64,000 nt of DNA. Source: Coffea arabica (Eukaryota > Streptophyta > Magnoliopsida > Gentianales > Rubiaceae). Location: contig NC_092330.1 of the NCBI RefSeq assembly GCF_036785885.1, positions 6,420,525 to 6,484,524 of the forward strand. The letters run 5' to 3'. Shown here piece after piece: positions 1-12,753 of this stretch. The stretch's first letter is position 1; each line of letters begins with the position of its first letter. The notes under the pieces were generated by a model. That model was not told where the DNA came from. It was given only the letters and a program-made list of their open reading frames with translations, and made no database searches. Both the position numbers and the translations under genes were made by a program.

Positions 1-435
1 TAAAAAAAAAGCATTTCTAAATCGCCTGGCTGAAGGATTTTTTATTAAAACAAATTCTAAATTATCTGTAACCCTAACTGTAAATGTAACCCTAAGAAAA
101 TTTTTTTTTTTCAAATGAGCAGGATGATTTTTTTAAAAAACAAAAAAAAATTCTGACAGTCGCGCCATGTAGGAGCGACGGTCAGAAGATTTTTTTTTTT
201 TTTTAAAAAGAAATTTCCTGACTGTTGCGCCATATAGGAGCGACGGTCAGAAAATTTCTGACAGCTCTGACCGTCGCTCCAACATCGCGCGACGGCCAGA
301 AGACTTTTTTTAAAAAAAAAATTTTGCTGCCCATCGCGCCATATAGGAATGACGGGCATAGAATGATACCACGGAGACAACAGACTACATTTGACCGAAT
401 TTTTCGTCAAAGATCTATATTCTAATCAATTAGCC
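1..435. mobile_element. Terminus of a Mutator-like element (cut by window edge)
   Basis: Four GC-rich imperfect hairpin units lie at about 152-187, 215-251, 262-302 and 325-357. They are built on CTGACNGTCGC and its complement, and are separated by long A or T tracts. The block ends in ATTCTAATCAATTAGCC at 419-435, which is nearly the same as the right end of the complete MULE at 52993-53015. The arrangement (conserved outer end, then GC-rich palindromic subterminal repeats between A/T runs) is the same in both elements. The other end and any target-site duplication lie outside the window. No coding sequence is visible. Confidence 0.5.
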
Positions 436-3233
436 CAGAAAAGAAAGCTATACATAGAAGCATAAGCTCCAAATACATGAGAACTGTGTCCTATGGTATT
501 TAGAATATTTATACAAATGATTAATATCTAACATTGTGAAAATTTTTATTCCTACTATTGCTCAGTTTTTATTAAACTTCGAGTCAGCATCTGATCTAAT
601 CGAATTTGGCTGTGAAAAGAAAAGTAATTGGCCAGAAACATTAGTGGAGTAATACTAAAGAAATGCTCCACTGGATTTTTTCTTAGCAGCCAATAGCTTA
701 GTCCGCTCTGCTGGGCTTCATTTGCAATTGTGACGTAGAAAATGCACGATGACTTGAAGTTTTCATGGAAGTCATGCACTGACCCCTAAATGATGCCTCC
801 CTAGCCCTGCTCAAACAGATATAAATATGTAAGTATTAACACAAAATATGTAGATAATATGATAATAACATGTGAAAACATAATAATTTATCACTCTGTT
901 AAAATATGTATCATACTTTCAATCTAACTGTACTTTATATAGAAACTAAATCCCTTAAGTAGCAATATAAAGTAGTTGGGTATTTAATATTACAAAAGAC
1001 CATTATCTGAAAGGAAATAATTGCAAGTTTGTTGGAATAGGCAATCCAAGAATCAGTCAAGCAAATTGATTCAATTGCTATTCTTGTGGTTGCTAGCAGA
1101 TGGTATAAATGGACACCGCTTTGATGGATACATTATTAGCTTCAAAAATTGACTTAAGCTGATGATATATTAGCATTATCATCCAATCTGCGTCTCAAAT
1201 TTATTTGTGGTGAAAATTAAACAAAGAAAAATCCAGTAAAACCAACGCGTTTAATGGGAATTTAATTGGATCAATTAAAACTTGACCTTTATATCCCACG
1301 TAGATAAGCCATCAAGAGTCTCATCTTCAACAACATAATTGTATTACTAGGTGGTCTGTAGAGTGATGTTTTCCTTTATCAATTGTTATCAAAATTAATG
1401 GCATGCACCACTTAATTAATGGCTGGTTGAATTAGTCCATCTCCGAGAATAAACCAACCAAAATTTATGAAGTAGGATCCACATACTTTGCCAAGCAAAT
1501 GATCCTGCAATGTTCTTCATTAAAGTGGACGATTTACACACGTAAAAAAGATTTAAACTTTATGTCATGAATACTCTTTGCAATATATGCATGGATCTAT
1601 ATGTCTCTTTCTCCGGTGAAAACCTTATATAATGCATTACATGAGACTTGATAAACTTTCATTCTTTTTTTTTTTTTGGACGTGATGAACATTTTAATAA
1701 GCAAAACATTTTGGTGGCTTTTAAACTATAAAAAGGTTGAAGCTAAAAGGAGAATAAATAGATCAAGAATTTCAAATGCGCGTTTGAAATTAGAAGAAAA
1801 GGAATCCTAAATAAACAGCCAATCTGCATCTCAAATTTATTTGTAGTGAAAATTAAACAAAGAAAAATCCAGTAAAACCAACATGTTTAATGGGGATTCA
1901 ATTCGATCAACTAAAACTTGGCCTTTATATGCCACATAGATAAGCCATCAAGAGTCTGATCTCCAACAACATAATTGTATTACTAGGTAGTCAGTATACT
2001 GATTGATATCACGTTAAATGGAGAAAATGGGAATCCATGCTAACTATATATATCTTTTTCGAGTTAAATTTAAAAAATAAATAATTACAAAAATTATTTC
2101 CCAATGCAATACTTTTTCAAAACTATTCCTCGATTTGATACTCCTTGTGAGTTGTAGACTTGCAGCAGATGAACAAAAATATAAATTATATTGCAAAAGT
2201 TTGTAATTACAAGGACATGTTGACACAACATTTCCTCAGCTTTTTTCTATTTTACTAGTTTTCTAAACTTTTTCCCATTACCAGTTTTTCCATCTGTTCA
2301 TTACTCTTGAATATTTCTTGTCCTTCACTTTTGAACATTGCTCACCTTTTTTTTGGGTTTATTCTAACTCAAACGAATATTGTCTTCCACCTCTCCATTT
2401 TCAATTGGTTATGCTTCTAGATGAAGTACTAGTACTTGGTAAAATGCATAAGTTTTCATCACACAATTTCTAATGTGATTATTACACTATTTTATTGTTA
2501 AATTATGATACACTCAAGGTGATTGCAATTATTTTGCAATTTACTGGGGACAAAATGGTGATAGTAAATTTGGTGTAACTGATAATAAGTTTTTGCACAA
2601 AAAAGTAACTTTTATAATTTATGTAACTTGCTATTTGATAAAGCTACCCCAGATGGGTGGCTCATTTAAATGCTAGTAGAAATTGCTAATAAAGACGACT
2701 ACATAAAAGTCTTCACGGAAAGTTGACCACTTGCTCTCGAGTGATGTATATATTTTGTTTTTCATCAGAATTATGAGTATGAACCAGTCCATCGACGACT
2801 TGGGATAGGGATAGTTGTCAAGCTAACCGTCTTGAACGATTTTTGTTAATATATTGAATAATAAGTTAGGTCGTCAATGAAAGTCCCGATACGCCATGGA
2901 AAATCTGTATGTTTTGTGGGGAAAAAAAAATCCTTGGAGACATATTCTAGATTCAATTAATGGAAATGTTCACTCCCTATCAGATGGTTGATTTACTGAT
3001 TTATGCTACCATAGAACTTCCAACCTCTTTTTTGCATTTTAAATTAATATAAAATGTTTGATAGAAAATGACCAAACCAATTGAAAATTTTCAAATGGGA
3101 ATAACAAATGTTTTGGGGTTTGGACAATTTTCGTCTTTAAAGTTTCCCTGAAGGCATATTTAGTCCTACCAATTTCCAAATTTTCACCAGTTCTATATAT
3201 TGATGACAAATCAAATAATTTAGCACCAAAAAA
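436..3233. other. Gene-free stretch: degraded copy of RLP flanking sequence
   Basis: No credible gene. About 1000-1100, 1400-1790 and 2900-3100 align by eye, in order, with 30480-30600, 30955-31270 and 31570-31760, and in part with 63080-63420. At the other loci these sequences lie upstream of an RLP N-terminus, so this is probably the flank of an RLP copy whose coding part has been lost. The segment at 640-710 also resembles 23910-23990. Confidence 0.5.
1183..1994. repeat. Pair of about 176-bp direct repeats
   Basis: 1183-1358 and 1819-1994 are the same sequence with roughly 10% differences. Both start with CCAATCTGC and end after ATTGTATTACTAGGT. The 460 bp between them belongs to the RLP-flank block. 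They could be terminal repeats of a small element or a local duplication. No target-site duplication or PBS was found to decide. Confidence 0.6.
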
Positions 3234-3425
3234 AAAAGTTTGTCAAATAATGAATTAAGTTTGTACACTATCAATGTAAATATTTTTTACACTAACAGTT
3301 GTAGATGTATGCTACATTTGAAAAAATTGAATTTCAAATTTAAAATTAAATTATGTGGCATATATCCAATGCAACTGATGTATATATTGATAGTACATAA
3401 AAAAATTATACCTTATCTAAAGTAT
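3234..3425. mobile_element. Small MITE-like element
   Basis: AT-rich unit of about 190 bp with imperfect inverted ends: TTGTACACTATCAATGTAAA on the left, and the complement of a segment around TGTATATATTGATAGTACAT on the right. It is too short to code for a protein. A related sequence (ACTGTCAGTGTGAATAAA and its complement) flanks the CACTA insertion at 24500-24600 and 29052-29110. Confidence 0.4.
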
Positions 3426-3949
3426 CTTTAATCGCCCATCTCACATTTTTTCTCATTTAGTCCTTTTCCTTTTTCTCGAACACAAAGTAGTCTTTATTAA
3501 TAATTTTAGTTTCTTCCACCATCAAATCCAGCTGTGCTAACGGGAGTGACCAAAATTTCAACTAGTCTCCTAAAAAAAGAAAGCGATCTTTACTTTCTTC
3601 CCATTTGTTTTCATTTTTAAATATGTATCTCCTTTTTCTTTTTGTTTTCACGTTCATCAACAATTCCTTCCACTACCGATTGGTGTTACTGTAGACACCA
3701 AAATTTTAGCTTTTCTTATTTATTTATTTATTCATTTAGGTGATTTTTGTTTATTTTATCTTAGTTTCATTTTTTGTTAAGAAAATTGCTTTATTATTAT
3801 TTAATTTATTGAAAAAAAATCAAAGGGACAAGAACAAGACACATAAGCCTACTTTGGGGTTTGAAATCTTGGCCTTTTATATTAGGTTTAGTTTTTTGGG
3901 GTACCTTTAAAATGCAAACAGCCGCAAGCCAAAGGGGTAACAAAAAAGG

Positions 3950-4541
3950 GGGGAACAATTAGAGAGGGGAGCTTCGTCTGAGGCTAGAGGAAAAAACAGA
4001 AGAAAAGAAAGAAACAGAGGCGGACGGATGAGGACAAGGAAAGGGGGCGGATTGAAGAGAAAAAGGATTGGCGGCTAGGTTGAGAAGAGAGGAGCGAGTT
4101 TCGTCTGGGCAGCAAAGGAAAGAAAAGAATAAGAGAAGCGGAGGCGAGAGAGAGAACCAGAGAGTAGTCGGCCAGAGAAAATAGAGCAAACAAGAAGGAA
4201 ACAAGCGATGGGGGAGAGGTTTTGGGGCTGAGCAAAACAGAGGGAAGGAAAAAAGGGGGCGGCAGACAGAAGAGCAAAAGGAAAGAATTGAGGGCGAAAT
4301 TGGGGAACCAAGCGAGAGAGGGACGGCGGAGAAAGGCGAAAGAACAGAGCAAGGCAGGAGCAAAACAAGAAAAGCAAAGAAATGGGCTTCGGGCTGAAAC
4401 GGAAAGAAGGAAAACAGAGGAGCAAGGCTGCGAAAAGCTTCAGAACAAAGGAAAAACCAAACATCGTCTATCGACCGGAGCCGCCATTGCCACCACTGGA
4501 ACCCACCATCATCGCCCGTGGATCTTCATCGTCAGAGCACT
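3950..4541 (+). other. GA-rich leader with consensus splice donor inside the LTR
   Basis: About 500 bp with a strongly purine-rich plus strand, then a short CCACC/CATC-rich stretch ending GAGCACT followed by GTAAGTTTTTTCTC at about 4541. This resembles a plant 5' UTR exon followed by an intron start. The same block is repeated in the 3' LTR (14479-15070). Open frames on the opposite strand here (Ser/Phe/Pro-rich) simply reflect the base composition. Confidence 0.35.
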
Positions 4542-6297
4542 GTAAGTTTTTTCTCTAAAATTTTAGTTTTCTGTCCGGTGTTTGAAAATGAGTTTTCTGT
4601 GATTTCGTTATTTCCATTTTCATGTTGATCGTTCATGGATTTTAGAATATGTGTGCCTTACGTGCTAAATTGGACTGAAATCTTGATTTTCTGCGCAATT
4701 TCTGGGCTAATTATAACTTCAATTGAGCAAAATTTGGTGAATTTTTTTTTATGTCTGTTTGTTGCTCGATGAAATGTCCAACCGAGACTTCAGTTTCAAG
4801 GATGAATCGATTTCTGTTTTTGCATAACATTCGGCCAGTTCAATGCTTGTTAAAACATGATAGTTGACGGTTAGGGCAAAATGGCCGAATCAGAGGTTGC
4901 AGAAGCTTTCTTTCAGTCACGTTGAAGATGAAAGATTCAGCGAACCATTTGTTTGCAAAAATCTGAAAATTCATAAATTGACCCCTGGACTTTACTTTTC
5001 TTTAATTTCGACCCCAAAACCTTCATGATTCCTCCAATTAGGTCCCTATTTTGTTGTGATTGAACCTCCCAAGTTTCCCCTTTATTTTGATATAGCCCAA
5101 AGGATTGAAAAAGTTGAACTCATTTCTCCCTTTTAGATTTTAATCATTTTTCAATATTTTTAAGCAGTCTTTTGGATTGATTAATTCTTGATTTTAGGAC
5201 ATAATTGTGGCTTAATAATTTTGGTTGATTTGCTTATGTTGTTGGGTTTAGTATTATGGTTTAGGTTTTGGGTAATTATATCTGATTGGGTTTGTAAGAA
5301 TGGGTTTAATTTATTTTGTTTGGGTATTCGGCCTGGGCCAGAGGATCAAGACCCATCTGTTTGATTGGCTAATTTTGGGCCAAAATAGTAGGCTAGCCCG
5401 TCTGTTTTGCTTGGGTCTCGGTTGTGCTAAGAGGGTTTTTTTTGGCCCAAGGAGTGAATAAAATGGCCCAGTGGCCTGATCCATTAAGAAATCAGAGAAC
5501 GAATTTGCAGAATGGTCCTCGGACTTTCCCTTAATTATGCTACGGCTCTAAAACTTTAGGCGTTTTCCAATTGGGTCCCTAAATTAATTGTAAATAGGTC
5601 CCTAAACTTTATTTTTCTTTAATTTTTGACCTCAAAACTTTGTTAATTTTTGCAATCAATTCCTTTATTCTTTTGACTTCTTAAATTTGGGTTGTTTTTA
5701 TGATTTAATTGATTTAATTTCACAATTCATTTTTATCTTTTATGATTATTTGTTAATTAAAGGGATGTCTTGACCTTTTCTTTGTATTTTGGAGGGAAAA
5801 TAAGTGATTTCACTTCATTAGAGTCCCAATTCAAGGGAGGTACACCCTATCCCTTATTTTGACTTATTTGATCCTATGTGCACTTATGTGAAATTATGTG
5901 TGAAATTGCATGCTTCTTTTTCTTTTTGAATATTCTCATTATATTTGTTCATTTAGTTACTTTATTTGTTTTAATTTTGTATATTTATTTTAATTTAATT
6001 TGTAATTATTTGAGAGGGCAATTAAATGCCACAATTGTAATAGTTAGGTTATTATATTATTTTATTCCTTCCCCCCCTTTAGATTGTAGTAGGGTTCCCC
6101 GAATGTAATAGTTAGGGTTTTATTTGCTTTATTTGCCTTGTGTGTTTTTGCATGCCTATGTGTTATGTGTTACTCGCTTTCCTAGGGTCTTGCATCTAGA
6201 CATCATGCTTATGTGTTATGTGATATATGTGATTTATGTGTTTATTTGCTTTATTATGCTTTATCTGATTTCTTAGACTGTAATAAATGCATGTTAT

Positions 6298-6440
6298 CAC
6301 ACTAGTCTAATGCTAGTTGTGATTCCTTTCCCGTCACCACACTAGTCCAACGCTAGTTGTGGTTCTTTGTTCCGATTTCCCACTAGTCCAATGCTAGTGA
6401 GGAACCATAGACATGGACTAGTCCAATGCTAGACCCTTAG
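6298..6440. repeat. Four tandem imperfect palindromes in the LTR
   Basis: Four units of the form CACTAGTCYAAYGCTAGTG (short stem CACTAG/CTAGTG around TCYAAYG) occur about every 30-50 bp. All four are retained in the 3' LTR at about 16827-16970. They may be binding sites or RNA stem-loops; the function is not known. Confidence 0.7.
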
Positions 6441-7404
6441 GGACCTCCCTCGCTAGATCATGTTTGTACGATTACATTACACTTCATGCATATTTTTCCA
6501 TTTTTTAGGATCTTTATCATTTTCACATAATATTTTCCCTAATAAAATATCCCTTACCCCTATGTATAGATAACATTTAGATTTGCATTTCATTTAGGAA
6601 AAGATTAGTGCATTTTGCCTGATTAGACTAGAGATAACCCAATAAATATGGGATATGGACGATTTGGCTTTTCTAGTTTTAGCACGCTCGTATTCCATCT
6701 ATTAAAGGGAACATTGAAAGTCACGAGTATAAGTCCCCCGCACCCATTATGATGCATTCCTTTAGGTCGTACACATTTGTATATTATTATTTTCTTTACT
6801 TTTTCTTTCTTTCGAGTCTCATGACTTGCACTATTTATGACTTTCTTCGAAGAGTCTTTATTGGGCGTCACGATTAAAGTGATTGGTACCAAGTAAGTTT
6901 TGAAGATACATTTCGACCCCCCGACACCCTCCTAAGTCTAGGGTATGCATTCATACAGTACATCCAAATGTGATAAATCTTAAGGGTAAAATAAGAAAAT
7001 CTTTGACTAAATCGCGCAACTAGCCTTGGCTAGGTTGAAAGGGTGCCTTGGATTCTTATCCTTGCCCTCTCTTTCTTCAAATGTGACTTTCGAATCTTTT
7101 TCTCTGATTTTCGTAGATTTGGAGTCTTTTAAAAAGGGTTTTCTACTTTTTTTTTCTTTAAAATTCAATTTTTGGTGACTTGGTACACCTTAACTCTATA
7201 TCAAGTGCGACTCCATTTTTCATTCAAAAAACTCTTTTTAAATTATATTTTGGGTCAAATCGTCGCATTTTCAAGTTCCATTTAAACTTATATTTTTCAT
7301 TTTCTTTTTATATCAAAATTTTATTTTTTAATCAAAAATTGAATCAAAAGCCATTTTTCTAAACTCGTCTTTTATATTTCTTATTAAAAATGGGGCGCGA
7401 TAGT

Positions 7405-7422
7405 TGGCGACTCCACTGGGGA
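7405..7422 (+). other. Primer-binding site of the Ogre-like element
   Basis: TGGCGACTCCACTGGGGA lies two bases after the 5' LTR. It begins TGG, the complement of a tRNA CCA end. The sequence is the type associated with tRNA-Arg priming in Ogre elements; that assignment is from memory and was not checked against a tRNA set. Confidence 0.8.
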
Positions 7423-10400
7423 TTTAGAGAGTCCGAGCAAATTTGATTTAGACAATCATTTTCTTCTTTTAAACTTTTTATATATCGGATTTGGATGTTT
7501 AGAGTTGCATTTTTCCTTTTTTTAGGATTTTTTCATTTCACGCGTATCAACTCACCCTCTTACCCATTTGCATACGATTAATGTGATGAATGGATGGTTT
7601 ATTTATGTTTATCCCGCGTTTTGCATTGCATTTGGGTGGGGATACTACCTTAGAATCTCGCGTTGGTTCTCGATCCCTCCCCTCCAAAAAAGAGCACTAG
7701 CATATGTGCATATGCTTTATTATTTATCACTCCTTTATTTTTTTCTTTTAGTGGCTTGTCACGCCATTCCACCCTATTAGGATTAGACGACCCACGTGGA
7801 CGTGTGATCGCGACACGACGTGTGCGTAGCATAATCCGAGGGATCACTCAATCTTTCGCTTTAAGCTTTGGGTTGATAGCCTTTAGTTTTTAGTCGAAGG
7901 TTGAGGATTTTTTATAGATTCACTTAGACATGTAGCCGTAACATGACGTGTGCGTAGCAATGTCTGGGGAATCGCTCGAGCCACCGACAAGGAACCTTGG
8001 GAGTGATGACCTTTGGTTTCCAAGTCTGAAGGCTCGGGGACTTGAGCTTATCAAGTCTAGATGCATTAGTGAACTCAAACCTCATGCATTCATAATAGTT
8101 CACTTAGGACAGAGTCTGCCTCACCCTATTAGGGACATCATTCACGAGGGGATGGACCCAACCCTCAATTACTTTTGTTGCTTTACCTCTTTGTATTGCT
8201 TTGCTACAAATGTGTCATATGTATTTATTTGATTGAACTAACTGTTCTTGATTTTTTGTCTCCATTGCATTCATAAGCCCTAGAAAAATAAGAGTTCTGA
8301 CATGGTACTCTCTAGAAGCCTACCTTATTTGATGTGACACGTTTAAATTCAATGCTTCACATTTTCAGTATAGATACATGTCATTTTAGGCTCACCCCGG
8401 CATACGGGGTCCCTTTAGGTCACATTTTCATTTGTATACTACATGTTTACGCGCTTTAATAAACTGGTATCATGCATCCACCTTAGAAGGGAATGCCATT
8501 TAGGGGATCCCGTGCTAGGAATAAATCGCCATGTGTCTCGGATATCTAATCCAATGGGACTTGCACGTTTATATTTCCTGTATCATCCAAAGGGATAGTG
8601 CACAAGGTAAGGTAGGATCCGATTTTTTCAAAGACGGCAAAGCAATTTTTGCACATTAGGATATGGGCGTCTAATAATCACTTCTTGGCTATTTTAAACC
8701 TAGCTGGTAAAAATCCCTTGCGTAAAGGACATTAATTTGAAGAAATTCACAAATAATTCCTCACTGTTAAGACGATAAATATATTGAGACCAAAATTTGA
8801 TTTTAGAAGGCTCATAGACTAATGCATCGCAATAAATTTTTGAAACTACCAGTGAATAGATTGGTTTTTTTTAATAAGCTGTCAATTCCATTCAATCCAC
8901 TGGATCATTTATGCATCAATTTTATCCAGTTCATTTTATCAATTTGTTCATTTTTAGGGCAACCTAGTCGATCTTGAATTCATTTGATTAGTTTACCCAT
9001 TCTTAGGGCAATCTTATCGATTTTGAATAAATCATTAATTTTGTCCGCTCCATTTGACCAATTTACCTATTTTTAGGGCAATTCGATCGATTTTGAATAA
9101 ATCATTATTTCACTAGATCTGTTTGGTCAATTGATTTCATTCAATTCATTTGATTAGTTTAATTCATTTTTAGGGTTATCCATTCAATTTTAAATAACTA
9201 ATCAAATTTCATTCAATGCATTTGACAATTTTACCCTTTTTAAGGTAATCTAGTCAATTTTGAATAAATTATCAATTTCATCCTATCCATTTGACTTGTT
9301 TATTCCCTTTAGGGTTTAAGTTTAAGGTTCGCTGAATAGATTAATAAAGGCATTGCAATCCTTTCGAGAGTAGACTCTTTTGCACATCATTCGTCGATCA
9401 AAGCAAGCAATTATTCGGATTTTGTCCTCATTTTTAGGGCAAAGAGCATTTTATGTGTTGATCAAAACAAACAATCCATTCGGACTTCGTCCTCATTTTT
9501 TAGGACAAACGTCTTTTCTTATTCCAATTGGCCAAATTTTTCAAATCATTTTTTTGTACCCAATCAGTTGATCGGATTCATCAGGTATTGTATGGTGTCT
9601 ACCCTAGAGGATTGCATTTTCATACTAGGCCTACTCTTGGCATAAAAGGGTTCCCCCATAGGACATGCATATCGATTTTATAGTCTTGTTTACTAACTCA
9701 AGGTATTTGTCTTTTGTTTTTCCCTCTCCCCTACATTCATAAAAATGCTTTTCTATGTCTAATAAAATTCAAAAATTGCAAGTATTACTTGATTCTTGGG
9801 CAGGTCTCGCAATGAAAACATGAAGGATCCGTCTGCAAGCGTTAGGCTAAAGCCTCTAAGAAATTTCATAATTATTTTTTCAAAGGAAAAATTCTGTATG
9901 TTTGACTTGTTAATACATTTTTGTCCCAAAAGAAGAGGAGACAAAAAGTGTATATATGTGGAGTTTTTTAGAAATTATTTTCTTCTCATTTATATTGCAC
10001 AAGAAATTTTGTTTTAAACTTTTTCAGCAATAAAGTTTCGGACAATTATTGTTTTGTGTATATTCATGTACATTTCATTCTTTATTGTTGCTCATTGGAG
10101 ATTTCATGATGAATTTTAAGAAATAAAACCAAATTGAGATTTTTTCAACCTCTAGCCTGAAAATTCACAAGTATATGCTTTCTAAAATCTTTACGGTACC
10201 TTTTCACCTTCACTTAACCCCAAAATAAAATCAGTCACATTGATTAATAAATTGTAAATTAGGGCAATATTTGCTTGAAAAATGTCCACTGTGTCTAATT
10301 ATATTCAACTCACATCTAAGTGAAAGCAAAAATGTGCATTATTCTTGTTTGTTTTGAAATTTTAGAATGATACTTCAAGCGTTCATTTCTCTATCCATAT

Positions 10401-12750
10401 AGATTTTATCATTTGCTCTCCCATTCGAGCCTTTAAAAGAATAATTTCGTTTCAAATAATTGCCTTGATTATCACTACCCTACATTGAAAAATTTTCAAA
10501 TATCAAAAAGGGGATGGATTCTCAATGAGCTTTCGTTACTTTGGTTGTCATGAAGCGTAAGAATGATGTTTTGGCCATCGTTTCTATAAGCTAAACACTA
10601 TTTATCCCTTGCATTCTCATTTGAACTAAAATGGGTGGTTCTTTTCAAAGCACCTATGATCGCACCCCACAATGAGGAAGGAGATTGGAGAATTTTACAA
10701 AAAAGATGGTAGAAAAAACAAAAAATGCTAAAATTAAAATAGAGGGAATCACAAATTGGAGAAATTTGATTCTACCTAGGCTTCAATTTTGAAAAAAAAA
10801 TAGAAAAGAAAAGAGAGAAAGAGAAAAGAAGAAGGAAGAGTGTCCGGCAAATCACCTATGCTTCACAGATATGGATGAACGGGAGTCATCCTCAGTTAAT
10901 TAATTCAGATACATGCAAGAAATTTCACATTAAAGAAAGTTTCCTTTCAGAGTTAATGTAAAGAACGGAACGAGAAGTCAGGCCCTCTTCTTTTCCAATC
11001 AAACATTCTATCTCTAGTTATCCCTTTTGAACTTTCAGAATAAAATACTTCGTTTGACAACCCCTGAGAATCGCAAACCCCACACTGGGGGCAAGTTTGA
11101 GTTGAAAAGGAAAGAAAAATCTCAAGAGGTGAAAAGTGATAAAGCAACAAATTCAAAAGACAAAAAAAGGAAGGAGAATCTCGATTGAGCATAAACTGGG
11201 GCAAATTTTTGGAAAAGTTCAAAAGAATGGTAGAAGGCCAAAAAAAGAGAACAAACTGAAAGAGAAAAGAGCCTCAATTGAGAATAAATTGGGGCAAATT
11301 CTGATTTAACCCTAAAATAAGGTTGGCGCAATAATGCGATCTCAGGTCATTCAAACCGCTTTTGAAATCCGTTTTCAAACCTTAACCTTTCCAAACACCC
11401 CACCTGATCCCATTACAAAAGGCAAAAGCCTTGACTTCTGTTCTTTGCAATATCTTTGTCAAGAAATTTTGTAATTGGCAAGTGATGCTCATATACTGAT
11501 GTCAGGAATTTTTTTTTAAATGTATTTCTGAATTGATTAACTGTAAAGTTGACAGTACTCATCATCTGAAAATCCGCCAGGGCACATTTGAAAAGGAAAA
11601 AAAAATCAATGCAAAAGAAATGAAAAAAATTTGATGGTGAAGTCCCCGTTAAGTAATGATAAAAGTCAAACGAAGTCCAGGATTTTCGAGTTCAAAATAG
11701 GAGCAATTTTTGGAAAAATGCGATCTTCAGTGCAATGTCCTTAAGAATCTTATCTCTTTAACTATCGTTTTCAAGCCACATTACAAGCTCATAAAGTTCA
11801 TTGTTGGCTTATCCCTCATGACAACTCGAAGTAAGGATTATGCTTCTGAGGAATTCATCAATCATTTGTGATCTTAAGGCTATAACCTATTTCCACACGT
11901 TTAGCTAATGCTTCTGCCCACACGTTACAAGCCTAAAAAACTTATATATTGACTAAGTTTTCTTAAGAAATAAGGGTGACAAACTATTTGCTTTCACTAA
12001 GATGTGATATTGAAGGGTTTACATACAATTTTGAGCACAAGAATAAGACAAATCCTGATCTTTCATTTTTCTTAACCACCTCAAAATCAGAAATAAAGTC
12101 ACTTGATTGGTCCTGCAAGATGAGCCAACAAGAAATGATGACCCATTACCCAAAGCATCGATGCTAAAGTGAGGAAGAAATCTTTTGTAATTTGGCATTA
12201 TTTTGAGAAATTCATCATGAAAGTTTCTGTATGAGTTTAAGCAAGACGTTCAATTTTCTTCACATTATATATGAAACACAGTTTTTTACTTTGTTCAAAT
12301 AAATGGAGAGGCATCCAAACCAATTTTTGCAATCAAATGGGACCACATTGGGGCAAAATTTTTATTTGTAAGATTTCGCAAAATAAGCCCACACTGGCGC
12401 AAATTTTTTATAGTCCATTTGATAATTTCGTCAAAGAGTCAAGCAAGACATTCTTAAATCAATCACGCTGCTCTTTTCATGAGTAGTAGATGCATCAATA
12501 AATTTAAGTACATGTTGTACTTTGGTAAGCCCCCTGTACAGGTACTCATGGCTGAAATCGACGAAGAAACATCTAGTGACGTGGAGGGTTGGTACCGAAG
12601 AAAGAGAAGGAAAAAGGAAAAAGGGCCCTACATTGGGGCAACTCATTTCTGAAAAGATTTTCTCAATCAAAAATAAAAAAAATCAGAAAAGTCAAAAATC
12701 AAATTTAATTTCTTGTTTCTTGACAAATCAAATTTCTTTTTGACAAATTA
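7423..12750 (+). other. Non-coding interior of the Ogre-like element
   Basis: No frame longer than about 100 codons and no recognisable retroelement domain. Two short diverged repeats carry ACGTGTGCGTAGCA at about 7817 and 7938. Degenerate tandem units anchored on TTTTTAGGGCAA recur at about 8953, 9012, 9072, 9170 and 9237. A two-unit repeat spans about 9396-9520. From 11,080 onward the motif ACTGGGGCAAATTT or close variants recurs every few hundred bases. The region looks like untranslated retroelement sequence. Confidence 0.75.
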
Positions 12751-12753
12751 TCA

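Larger units (their letters stand above)
3690..7402 (+). repeat. 5' LTR of the Ogre-like element
   Basis: Starts TGTAGACACCAAAATTTT and ends GCGCGATA, where the expected terminal CA has changed to TA; the 3' copy keeps GACA. It matches 14219-17914 almost base for base, with scattered substitutions and a small gap near 7310. It holds a GA-rich leader, a splice-donor-like site and a cluster of palindromes. Short frames inside it, such as 4222-4545, are present in both LTRs but look like composition artefacts. Confidence 0.9.

Noticed and set aside
61..110. AACCCTAA-like words that could be telomeric repeat
   Set aside because: Only two short words separated by unrelated bases; no tandem array.
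3959..4545. Overlapping 107-134-codon frames on both strands, repeated at 14488-15003
   Set aside because: They lie in the purine-rich part of the LTR; Ser/Phe/Pro or Lys/Arg/Glu frames are expected from the composition, and no domain is seen.
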